The notes under the pieces are model-generated. The model was not told the DNA's origin. It did not search any database and was given only the letters and a program-made list of their open reading frames with translations. A DNA stretch of 64,000 bases from Anseranas semipalmata (lineage: Eukaryota > Chordata > Aves > Anseriformes > Anseranatidae): assembly GCA_013399115.1 (NCBI GenBank), contig VXAA01001977.1:464280-528279 (forward strand), written 5' to 3'. Position 1 is the stretch's first letter. Every line of letters starts with the position of its first letter. The translations under genes were made by a program, and so were the position numbers. Shown here piece by piece: positions 22,001 to 32,705 of this stretch.

Positions 22001-25000
22001 GCAGGGATTGGCAGTCACTTGGTGAAAGTCAACAAAGCTGAGAATGACAGACGGACACGTTGCTTGGTAGTGTAGTTAATGGAGCTGTAACTGGTGGGAT
22101 TTTGAGATGCAAAAGGAATTTCTGGCTACAGGCCTCCTACGGATTAAAGCTAAGTCAGGTGGTCTCCTTTTGTGACGTGACCTAACTAGAGACACTTTCT
22201 CTTTCAGGCTGAAGTTCATATTTGGCCCATCTGCTGTCCCAGCCTTGGATTTGGTGGATCAACGTTCTGTCACCCGAGTCGTGTCCCCCAGTGGAAGGAC
22301 AGCATACCAGGTATGCGCACTGTTTTTCTCCTCCTGTGTCTCACTGTCTGATGGTTTCCAGTTGACACATGACCCAGTATCTTCCTAACTTGCGGAACAT
22401 GGAAGTGCACTTGGATAAACACAGAGACAATATCAGTGTCTTACAAGCTCCTAAAGTGATACTGGAGAGCAGTAGCCACAGACTGGAATTAGAACAGCAT
22501 GGTGCACTACAGTTTTCTTTGCAGCTCCCAGCTAGAGATGATTTCTGATGTGTTTGTGGGTATTAGGGTCAGAAGGATGTTTTCCAGGGTTCACTGATTT
22601 TGCTGCATTACATTCATCCTACCCAGCAAAGGCAGTTCTTCCTCTTGATGAACTGTATGCAGTGAAGTGTTATCTACAATCACTACATTTCTTTCCTCGT
22701 TGCGCTCCAAATCCTCAGTGTCCTGAATACCCTTGACCTCCACTTGGCGATAGGATCCTTGCTGCCTGGAAGGAAGCAATGCAGGCCAAGCCCATGACTT
22801 TCATTCTCCTTCACTGTAGCCAAGTCTTTGAATCACAGAGACATCTTCATAAAATGGCATTGTAGGCAGAAGAGCTCAACTTAGCCCTAAAGATCAAGCT
22901 CCTCGTACAGCACAGGATCAGAGATGGAGCTGAGGCTCATTAGCTGAAGAGAGAAGCCAACAGTGCTTCTTTCAAACTTTTCTCTGGTATTATGAACAAT
23001 TCCTTGTTCTACTGTGCAGTGCCATGGCACCTCTGTTGGGGGCAGTCTGTCTGTTCTGTGAGCTGTTGACAAGCTGCATCCAGTCCACGTGGTCACAGGG
23101 TCAGAGAGAGGCTGTGTGCTGTGCCCTAGCTAAGGCTACATAAGCAGTGGGACCCCATGCCTATAAGATTTTGGTGAAGAAGCACCCAATTCCTTCTTCT
23201 GCTTAGCACTACCAACCCCCCTCAGATAGCACAGCCCCCCCATTGCTGAACCTGGTCCTGTGCTTTTTCACACATCAGAGGAAAGGAAATCTCTTTGCTC
23301 ACTGTTGCAGCAGCCCAGAGGAACGTTTCTAAATATTGTCCCTGCAAGGGTTCTCTGGAGGTGCTGGGATGCTTTGGGGTCATCTAGGGTAAGAGAATTG
23401 CTAGGAAACCAGGCCTGGGTAATGACACAAACATTTTTCACATGTTCAGAGCTTACATTGCTTGATTTGCACATGGAATCTTCATTGCTTCTGGGACCTT
23501 GCAGAGGACTTCTGCCCCTCCAAAGAGGCATGATCCATAAACATACAGGGCTCAAGAACACAAGCTTCAATTTGAGATGAGTGCTTGCCAATGGGTATTT
23601 GGTAAAGCCTAAGAAGCACTGCTTCCAGGACTTTTAGACAGCAGTTGCCTTGCTGATTGAATGCTTAAAGGCTCTTCCTTTTTTACTGTTGCTCAGCTGA
23701 ATATGTCACTGGGCAGAGAATGGTCACATTCTCCTTGCAGAGCTTTCTCAGGCCATGTAGGCTAAGGCAGAGCCTTGCAGGCTGGGATGCACAGTCTTCA
23801 CTTATCCCGCTTTTCTGTGAAGGATGAAGGGGACCACTGAGAGTCTCTGGTTATCCCAGGGAGCCTGAATGTGTGCTCACACACTCACAGTTTATCTGCA
23901 GCATGGCAGAGTTACCTGTATCTCAAGAGGCCTGATATTCCTCTCTTAGATGGAGGAAGCCTAATGAAATGGAGAGGAAATCAGAGAAGCATGGCGAGAG
24001 AGTTTTGATGCACTGGGTGCTGCCCTGACACCTTGTTCTGGTCTGGACAGGGCTGTTCCTAAAGCATGCTGCCTCAAACTGCACGTGTACAGCAGCAAGG
24101 CAGGCACCCCTCCTGCTGCCCAGCTCTCCCCTCTGCGGTGAGGGGCTGAACCCTCCTGCTGGAGGCAGTGCTGCAGTCACTGAGCGGGAGCTGCTTAGTG
24201 TCTACTAATGGCCCCAGCAGTTGGCTTCACTGGTGCACATTGGAAAAGAGCAGGTGTGAGAACTGCTCTGCTCCTGCCTCTGCTGGTAGAGGGAGCCACC
24301 GGTTCCCCTGCAGGGAAGGAACCCCAGGACAGGTCGGTCAGGGCTGGTCATCAGGGGTTAGTGTAGGACAAGCCCAGCCTTCTGCCAGGCAGTGTGTAGC
24401 TGATGGTATGATGTGAGCTGCTCCACGTCAGCCAGCGTGTGTGCCTGTGTCTTCCCAGCTGACCTGCAGTCTGCAGGAAGCAGTCCCTGCCCTCAGGTGC
24501 ACATTTGCTTCTGAGCAGCATTCCTCTGTAGTGGAGCTTGATTGCTGATTAAAGCCACGCTGATGAGTTCATTTACAGAGGAATCTGAAGAGCTATTTTC
24601 TCTGGGGGCGTGAGAGCAGTCCCATTGCGAAATTCTTCCTCAGCACAGCTGTCTGAGATGCAGAAACAGAGAGCAGAGCCTCCCTCGAGGCCGCTGGCTG
24701 GAGCGGTGACAGGAACGCAATCTGGGGCTGTAGAAACCAAAGCACTGAGTGGGACACGGCACTCGTGGTAGCTGGGTAGTGTCACTGGCTCTCGATTCAT
24801 GCCTGTGTGTGGCGTAGACACTGATCCCAGCTGTGGGCACTTCTCCCGCAGCAGAGAAGCACGCCCAGTGCACTGGAGGCAGAAGGGACATCTGTGACTG
24901 CCTGGACAGTCATCCATCTCACTTACTCCCCAGACAGTTGGCTCTGCCCTGCCATGTGCACCCGGATGCGGTTGAGCTGGAATGTGAAGTGGTGCCTTCA

Positions 25001-28000
25001 CTCACAGCTGGATCTGGAGAGTTCTTCTTGTTGAGGCCATGAGGCTGGTCCTGTTGTGAAACTCCTCTGGATCCTCATAGCCAAATCTGAGAGGCTGATA
25101 TTTCATGGGCTAAAATGCTGTTTGCGTTCCATATCACCCAGCACATCTTGGGCACTGCTTTGGGGGAAAATGGCTCTGACAGGCCTTAGGACTGCAGCCT
25201 GTAGTGTAGACAGCTTTTGCCCTCAGGAACTGAGATGGGAGAAGAAAGAGCCCTCAGTCAAGTGAAAACTATGATTTGTCTTTTAATGCCCAGGCATTAA
25301 TGCCTTTGCTACTTAGTACAGGGGTGGCACTGACAGGGTATTCAAGGGCTAACATTACCTCAGGGTTGTAAATCATCCCAGAAGAGCTTGTATGACATCT
25401 GCCTACACTGCAGGCTATAGCCAACCCTGGTCAGGGATAAGTCCTACCTGCTGCAGAGGCAGCAGATGCTGGCTGATGGTGGAGCTTGCTGGATGTTAAG
25501 TGGTGAGCAGGCGGCAGTTGGGGCACCTATTAGCTACGCCTGGGTTGCAGAAAAGCTGTGAGCAGCAGGAGTGAAGGCAGTTAGCAGGGGGAGAGTCAGT
25601 GCTTTAGCCCTGCCACCAGCTGTCACTTCCATTGCTCACATCCTGCATTTTTATTGGTTTCTTCTTTTACATGTCTTTTTTAATTCATTTCCTAGAACTC
25701 TATGGCAGCCTGTCCCACCGTGAGGATTAGAGCACCAAGTCCTGGCGCAGACTGCGGTGCTGCCTAGCAGTGCCTAGCAGCCAGAGCTGGCTCTCCTGTG
25801 TCCCCACACACTGGCAGGGACACCACCACCAAGGTGATTTTTCCTGTCTGTGCTGCCAACAAGCGCCTGACAACAAGGGCAGCGGAAGGAAATCTCACAG
25901 CATCTCAGGGCCAAGAAAGCACCCCAGCGCCTGGCTTGGCTGCAGCTGACCAGAAATGGAGGCACCTTTTTCTCTTGCCTTTGGAGTTTAGATCCTGCCT
26001 TATTAGGCAGAACCAGCATTCTTGCCATCTAGGTCAGGATGGGGGATCTTAAGCTCAGCCCAAATCTGGCAGCCTGTGACTCCCCCCCCTCAAAGGAAAA
26101 CACTTCTGAAGGAGAGGCACCATCAGAATACTTAATCTTGGAAAAAACAATCAAAAGGGCCAGAGAAAAACAAACTTATCACAAGTGAAACAAACTCAGG
26201 CTGGAGTATAAGGAGGGCCCAGGGAAAAGGCCAGACTCTGAAAAAAGTCCAATTTTTCCCTGAAATAAGAATGTGGATCTTGTGTCCTGAATCTGCTGGG
26301 AGAGATGATGGGTAAGAGGTGTAGGCACTTCTGTGGGAGAGCTCAAACCTGCAGGCATCACCCGACAAGCAAGGGCTGCAGGGAGAGCTGCAGGGGACAG
26401 GGGAAAGCTCCCTTCGCTAGCACAGTTCTGGACTGTGAGGGATGATGTTCTTCTGGAGTGATGTGGGAATGCCAGGGACCTACTGGAGGAGAGCAACACT
26501 CTGCAGACCTCCACTATCTTTTTCCTTTTTCTGAGTTTAATCTTTGCATTTAAGTGTACACGTGCCATGAACCCAACCAGAATCTAGCTTGGTATAAGAG
26601 GAGTGTGGTGTGCCGTCAGAGCCCAGAGGCTCGTGCACAGAGGAGAGCACTGCTGCGATGAAACCCTTGTAAAGCCCCACCATTCTCTGGAATACCTAGT
26701 AAGAGTTAGTGCCAGCCATCAAGGCCACAGAGCTGACACAAAGCACTTGCTCTCGCTGTGGCAAACAGTCTGTTGTAATTGCGTTTTGGCCATGGAATGG
26801 GCTCAGTTTAGGCCTCAGAGCATCAGTGAAATCCACGCTATTCAGTGCAGGTTTCTGCTCCTAGTCTGAGCGTGTGTTCTGCTCCCTCGCAACAGGAGGA
26901 GGGCAGAGCAGTTTGCTCTTAAAATAGCTTCTAAAAGCTGCTTTCCAGTCTTGAAGAAGGCAGAAGAGAAATAATCCCTAGGATGGCTTTTCTGTATCAG
27001 GCAACCAGCTCCAGCTATGCACAGTTTTCCCGTCAGCTTCTCCAGACTGGGAATGAATGCTTCCCTCACCTGGCTGCCTGCATCCCATGCCCAAGGTGCG
27101 GAGGGAATATGCCTCAATAAGAGCCTTGCAGAGGAGCAGCATGTGGGAAAAGGAGTCAGTGCTGTTCCCAAACCAGAGGTGAAGTAGGGAGGCTTCTTCT
27201 CTGGAGACTTGAACTTTGTTTATTCAGACAAAACTGGATTCCAATAGCTGCAGCTGTTTCTGGGAGCAGAACAGCAAGAGCCTTTGCAGCCTCTAGCCCC
27301 TGGAGCTGGTTAGAAACGGCCTCACTGCAAGTGCTTACTGCTGCTCTTCTTCCATCTCCAGGTCTGTAGTTATCCTGGATTCACTAATGTGTTTTCTGTG
27401 ACAAGAGTTTAGGTCATCTTCAACCATCCAGTGTCCCCCATTATGGGAAGGGGGCTGGCTGGAGAGAATTTCGGAGATTGAGATGGGGCTCTGTGCTTGG
27501 TACCTCTGCCCTTTTCTTGATCTCTTAGCAGCAGACAGGTCACTGGAGCCAATGCAAGCATGGGTATACATACAGAAGCATTTCTTTTCCTGTAGGGAGA
27601 GAAGTGTGTAGAGATGCAGAAAGCTGAGGAGTTTCAAGCTTAATATGTGTTATTGCGGTGTTTGGGGCCCCTTTTGTATTGTGGCATCTGCTTGTCTGTT
27701 GCATGCTGAGTCACTGTGGAGAGGACGTCAGGCCAGATACAGGCTAAGAGTTAGAGAAATTAAGTGAACACTCCTTCTGACTCCCACCTCCCCTGAACAC
27801 CTTTGTTTCAGGTCCTTGGAACCTCAGGCAAACTCTACACCTGCTACAGTTCCTGCCACTTCTGTACGTGTCCTGCTTTTGGTTTTACTGTATTGCAGAA
27901 GAGTGAGAGCCTTCTGGTAAGTTGTCTGCCTTAACCTGGGGCCAGGACAGGGAGTAGGGAGAAGGCCGTGCTCATCACTCCTCCCTGAACCATAGCAGCC

Positions 28001-28194
28001 TGAAGTTTCAAAGGGAGCAAATGCATGACATTCCTGTGTTGCTCCTGCTATTAACTTTTCTGTGCTATTATTTGCAGTGCAAACATATACTTGCTGTCTA
28101 CCTCAGCCAGGCCATGGGAGCGTGTCAGGAACTAACTGTCTCTGAGGAGCAGCTCACGAGCATCTTACTGGCTGAGGAAGAGGATGAAGGATGA
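16001..28194 (+). CDS. ZSWIM7: SWIM zinc-finger protein ZSWIM7 (SWS1)
   Basis: Five coding exons at 16001-16076, 18475-18496, 22208-22310, 27812-27916 and 28078-28194 join into 140 residues, the same length as human. It begins MDSTLPAVAEELLKEIKKAF and ends in the acidic tail LLAEEEDEG. ZSWIM7 is the SWS1 subunit of the Shu complex: with SWSAP1 it supports RAD51 filament formation in homologous recombination and is needed in meiosis. The SWIM zinc ligands are visible as C85-x-C87 and C103-x-H105 (CxCx15CxH), split by the last intron. Upstream are FIFGPSAVPALDLVDQRSVT and the SPSGRTAYQVLG beta-strand region. The start follows from homology to human MAVVLPAVVEELL. A short frame upstream may end one base before this ATG. 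Confidence 0.97.
16077..18474 (+). other. ZSWIM7: ZSWIM7 intron (first after the start codon)
   Basis: No exon or RNA gene recognised. It contains a strong CTCF-type match at 16565-16580. Confidence 0.75.
16565..16580 (+). promoter_or_regulatory. CTCF-type motif
   Basis: CCAGCAGAGGGTGCTG fits the CTCF core CCASYAGRKGGCRS with one change (T for C). It is about 1.2 kb from the shared TTC19/ZSWIM7 promoter. Confidence 0.5.
18475..18496 (+). CDS. ZSWIM7: ZSWIM7 22-bp micro-exon
   Basis: TCCCTGATGACCTGCTGTTG plus GG, between ttgttgcag and gtaagt. It encodes (V)PDDLLL(G) and is needed to keep frame. It matches human IPDEYLLS. Too short for ORF-based detection. Confidence 0.92.
18497..22207 (+). 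other. ZSWIM7: ZSWIM7 intron
   Basis: 3.7 kb without a recognisable exon. Only short direct repeats are seen, such as ttcatgccactg twice near 18838 and 18871. Confidence 0.7.
22208..22310 (+). CDS. ZSWIM7: ZSWIM7 exon LKFIFGPSAVPALDLVDQRS
   Basis: Acceptor ctttcag, donor gtatgc, 103 bp. It ends VTRVVSPSGRTAYQ at a codon boundary. Confidence 0.96.
22311..27811 (+). other. ZSWIM7: ZSWIM7 intron (5.5 kb)
   Basis: The largest ZSWIM7 intron, moderately GC-rich. The open frames in it (such as 23260-23580 and 24573-25001) lack codon bias or homology I recognise. A 10-bp tandem TGCCTAGCAG is at 25761-25780. Confidence 0.7.
27812..27916 (+). CDS. ZSWIM7: ZSWIM7 exon with CxC of the SWIM finger
   Basis: Acceptor tttgtttcag, donor gtaagt, 105 bp, phase 0. 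It reads VLGTSGKLYTCYSSCHFCTC, then PAFGFTVLQKSESLL; CTC supplies the first two zinc ligands. Confidence 0.97.
28078..28194 (+). CDS. ZSWIM7: ZSWIM7 terminal coding exon with CxH
   Basis: Acceptor tatttgcag. It opens with CKH, the last two SWIM ligands, continues ILAVYLSQAMGACQELTVSE and ends with an acidic tail and TGA 28192-28194. Confidence 0.97.
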   Translation, partial: CKHILAVYLSQAMGACQELTVSEEQLTSILLAEEEDEG

Positions 28195-28390
28195 AAGACT
28201 TGGATCACGTGCAGATGTGCTTTCTGTGTACCCTCCTGGCTGCACAGCCAGCATTTTTCATGTCTACAAGGCTGTCAAATTTTCATTGCAGCTGCTAGGT
28301 TTCTTCCTGTGCTGTAGCCAAGTGTGACATTAATTAGCAGCTTTGTACTGATGGGTTAATTAATAAATGTTAAGAAGCCTGTGCTGACTT
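28195..28390 (+). other. ZSWIM7: ZSWIM7 3'UTR
   Basis: Compact 3'UTR with AATAAA at 28362-28367 followed by TG-rich sequence (tgtgctgacttc). Confidence 0.75.
28362..28367 (+). terminator. ZSWIM7: AATAAA poly(A) signal of ZSWIM7
   Basis: Canonical hexamer about 170 nt after the stop. Confidence 0.75.
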
Positions 28391-29274
28391 CAGTTTCATT
28401 TATTTAAGCTATTGATGGGATTTCTGAAGATGTTTGAACTAATCTGTATTGTGTGCCTGTGATGTGGAGACACAAACAGCCCAGCAGGTCTCTGGGTGAT
28501 CCACGGAGCCTCCTCATTATCTGCTCTTACTTTGACTGATCTCACACCCCGTCCAGTACCTGCAAGGTTTTGGGGACTCAGCCTTTCAAAGAGTGAGCCT
28601 GCAGTGGCTCTTGGCAGCAGGCTGCTCAGAGCAATTTCCGATTTGTTGCTGGCAAACGTGTACGAGGGACTGGGGAAGGGATCCCTCAGCGTGTCCGGAC
28701 TGATGACAGTTCTGTGCTGTATGGGCCTCGCTTCTGCTGTGCTTACTGTAACACAGGGTCTTTGGAAGAGTCACCCTGCTGGCTGTGTTTTTAAATCGAC
28801 CCATTTCAGACAAGTCGGCCACCTCACGCTGGCAGGCAAGGCAGGGCTGTCCACATCAGACATGGGCAGAAGAGGAGACCGCTGCTCCCCTGTTCCACAC
28901 GCCAGCAAGTGATCTGGGAACTGGCTCCTTCCAACTCTGTGACTCCCTGCCTGTGCTCAGAGATTGGGCTTCTCCCCAGTTACAGTGTAGGCTTGTATGA
29001 TACACCGTGTGAACACAACATCGCACAAAATGATGGGGCACAGGCTGAGCCAGGTTGTGTAGGTGGTAAATTAAGCATTTTGTGTGTAAATACCAAAGTT
29101 ACTGCAAATACAAAATCTGAGCAACATGAGGAAAACACATCCATCCTATGTACATCAGAACAGTAACGAGTGATAGCTGAATATCCACAGCTGCACTCTA
29201 CAGAAAGTTCCTCTGCCATTTTCACTTCACATTTTTATAGAAACCTTCAGAGCTTTTTTTTTGAGGAGGGGTGA
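28391..29274. other. Spacer between convergent ZSWIM7 and ADORA2B
   Basis: Under 1 kb if the 29290 signal is used. No gene recognised; the open frames on both strands look random. Confidence 0.5.
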
Positions 29275-29289
29275 GAGGGTGTCCTATTT

Positions 29290-29295
29290 TTTATT
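29290..29295 (-). terminator. ADORA2B: Minus-strand AATAAA, candidate ADORA2B poly(A) signal
   Basis: TTTATT on the plus strand. It is the first canonical hexamer downstream of the ADORA2B stop. Confidence 0.4.
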
Positions 29296-31646
29296 TTGCC
29301 TTGAAATGACTTTGGCTCAGATCCGTGAAGGCACTTAATGTGCCTAAATACCATGGTGACCCAGGCCATAGTTAATAATGGCTAACGATCCGATGGCACA
29401 GTCATACAAAGGAAATACATCATCTGTCTACAGCAATTCTGGCTCATAAGAGGCATATGAAAGGTAGCAGTAGTGGATGCTGCTCTGCAGTGCTGTCAGA
29501 ACAGGCATGTGTTCTGGGCCCGGCTCTTCCTCTGTGTCGCGCTGCTGTGCATTTCAGCCTGTTCCATGCTGTCCAGAGTTCAGTTCATTTTCAACCATCA
29601 GGAGGGGAGGGATTGCATTCTTTGTTGTGAGGATAAATGTGGCTTGCAACCACTTTGCAACACTGCCAGACCTGCAGGTGAAACCCTGCTTGTTTCCAGC
29701 CACGATTAACAGAAGGAACACAGCCAACGATAATACAGAGGGGAAGGAAAGAAAGGAGAGCCAAACCCTGCCTAAATGGCAGGAGGTGGCTACATCTGTT
29801 AGCTGGACCGTGACCAAGGCAGATGCAGCAAAGCTGAATGGTGATATTAAAGGAGAAACCCTCTGGACAGTAACTTTAACTGTTCAGATTCATCTTGGAA
29901 ATGCCAGTATCTGAGATACTGAGCTGTAGCCAAATTCGGGCATTGCATAAGCATGTACAAACCCCTTCAGCGCTCACTGGTGCTTCACCAAGGTCTGGGG
30001 CTGGCTCGAACAGTTCAACTGCTGTACACGGTAGCTAAACCCCTAATGTCCTGCTAAGTGGCTTCTGTGTGCGTGGTGGGTCCTAAGGCATACCTGCAGC
30101 TGCTGCCACAGCAAATGCTGCAGGAGCAGGATTTCTTCAGATCGGATTTTTCAGAGCTGCTTTTCAGCTTACTTTAGACAGTATTTGTCCTCTATATATG
30201 CCAGAGAAATGAAACTTGGGGTCTTATGTCATCCCCTCCCTCCTTCTACTGCAACACAGTTTAAAAAAATAGCCAATTTCTCTATGATTCAAGTACAATT
30301 TATCAGGGACAAACTGCTCCAGGCATCACAGTCTGTCAACTGGGCCTGTTCTTCAGGAACTGGACGTGTTTAAATTTCCTTCCCTGCCACCCGGCTCTGA
30401 AAGGGCTGCTCCCTGCCTCTGGCTCCCTGCATGGATTAGGAAGGCTGGTATTCTGGGTTAGCACTGAAAAATATATTAAATAGGCAGCCTTCCACTCCAG
30501 CTTCTGTTTGGTGTTTTTCTGACTCCTTTCCTCGCCCCATTCCTCTCAGTTGTGGAATGGAACTGCCCCGCTAAACACAAGGCATGCCAGCAACACTGGG
30601 TTGCTTGTAGCAGTGCTGTCACACAGTTTGGAGACGTGGTGCCAGTACTTCGGAAAATAAGGTGCTGTTCTTTCTACCTTTGTATAGTATTGTGTACCAC
30701 AGTCACAAACTAAATCAGTTGCAGTAATTACTGAGCTGTGGCTGCAGAGAATTATTAACTTTCAGCCCAAAGACCTCGCTGCTGATGAGTGGGCTCTGCA
30801 CTACAAAAGGCCAGGGCTCTGCAGCTAACTGCAGCATCAAGGCTACACAATGTGATGCGAGCTTCTGCCCCAAAGAGCTTGGCCAAAATTGGATCACGAG
30901 TCAAGGCATTCTAGTTTCTCAAGCAAGTTAGTTCCCTTCCAGTCACTTCTGCTGCTGATGTGGGTCAAGATTAAAAAATAAAAAACTAAAAATCAGTGTT
31001 AGAAAAGGAGAACTCACAGCTTCTGGGGCTTTCAGGAATCAGGCGAGCTGCAGCACCCAGCTATCACAGCTAAAACCTGCACTTCTGGAAACACTGCAAG
31101 TCTGTCAAGTTTTGACTTGGAAGCAAAAACAAAACAACAACAAAAAGATCATGTCACCAAGGGAGTGTTTCCACAGCTCTTGGAGAGTTTGGAGCAGATC
31201 AGCCATGACTGCTGGGGCTCATCCGCCTTCTCCATTTTGATAGCAGGAAACAGATCTGAAATCAAACCTGAAGCACTGGACTGCACGAGTTAGCATATCC
31301 TGTAGAACAAAGTCATTTAAAGGCAATAAAACTGCTGTTCTACAACTTCAGTCAACCCTTTCCTAAAGTTTTCACTTTTAGTAAGTAGGGCTTCCATAAT
31401 GGGGCCAAAATACATGTCCAAGTCTGATCTTGTTTTCCCATCAGCACGGTTGCGTCCCTCGGAGCCTGGAACACAGATTCAGTTTCACACCAGCAATTGG
31501 GCTATGTAAGACTTTTTCCCATCAGAGAATACTAGCTGCATCAAACAATTGATGGAATAATTAGGGGATTACCAAAGTGCTGTCAAGTATGAACAACCCA
31601 AAAACAGACACAAAATTATTACTCCTAAATCAATCAAGAGATTAAA

Positions 31647-31663
31647 AAATAATAATAATAATT
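31647..31663. repeat. (AAT)n short tandem repeat
   Basis: About five AAT units inside the putative ADORA2B 3'UTR. Confidence 0.8.
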
Positions 31664-32011
31664 AAAATAAAGATCCGAGGACTTGACATGAGCAGCACGA
31701 TCGGGGAAACACCCCCAGCAGGTGGGTCTTCCACAGTCAGTGTCTGACCTGGAAAGGAAGTACAACACGATCACCAGCGCTCACGCAACCTGGCTTTACA
31801 GTAGAGGGTGAACTGCACTCAGTCTCCCCAGTCAGGTTATCCCTCTAGGAGGCACTATGTTAATCACAAAAATAAAAAAATACAGCTGCATAACTGCATA
31901 GTGGTCATTTCGGAGCACTCCTGTAGGAGCTGGCTGTAACTGTTCACATAGGCACAGGGAGGGGTAGTGTCAGGGCCAGACTGCAAAACCCTGGGAGCAG
32001 GATGTGCGAGG

Positions 32012-32705
32012 TCATATTGTCACAGAGGCTGCCGGAGTGTTAATGTTGGTGACAGTCAGGTGCTGCTTGTTGTCAGCGGTGCACTTGGGGATGTCGTCCG
32101 TCTTACAGAGGATCTTGGAAATGATCTTGCGGAAGGTGTAGCGGAAGTCCCTGATCCTGTAGGCATAGATGATGGGATTGATGACGGAGTTGGCATGCGA
32201 GAGGATGATGGCCATATACATCACCCACTCAGGCTTGGATTTGGAGAACTCCTCGTGAAAGTGAGTGATGCAGTTCAAGATATGCAGGGGCAGCCAACAG
32301 AAGGCAAAAAGTCCCACGATGATGGCCAGAGACTTGGCTGCGTGGACCTCCTTCTGCAGCGTCGTCCTGGAGTTGCCCATCAGTTCAATCTGACGCAGCT
32401 GTTTGCAGGCGACAATGAATATCTTAATGTAGATTCCCAGCATGATGAATAGTGGAAGCAGCACGCAGCCAAAGAAGTTGAAGTACACCATGTAGCTCAT
32501 AGTCACCACATTCTCAAAGAGGCATGAGATGAAGCAGCCATGGTGCTCTTCCCCAGTGTCAGCCCCTGTCTCGTTGGTGGCGTTCGGACAACCGCTCATG
32601 GCTTTATTCCAGCCCATAAGTGGAGTCAGCCCAATTGCAAAGGACAGGAGCCACAGCACAGCGATGAGTCCTCTTGCCCTCTTCCCAGTCACCAGACTGT
32701 TATAC
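32012..32705 (-). CDS. ADORA2B: ADORA2B coding exon 2
   Basis: Acceptor atgctgcag. It reads [20 protein letters not shown] through TM4-TM7 and helix 8 ([19 protein letters not shown]) to the C-terminus [11 protein letters not shown] and stop at 32012-32014. Confidence 0.98.

Larger units (their letters stand above)
29275..32011 (-). other. ADORA2B: ADORA2B 3'UTR (extent uncertain)
   Basis: I see no minus-strand AATAAA (TTTATT on the given strand) between the stop and 29290-29295, which would give a 2.7 kb 3'UTR. A variant hexamer nearer the stop is possible. A second signal at 28399-28404 would overlap the end of ZSWIM7. An (AAT)n tract lies at 31647-31663. Confidence 0.4.
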
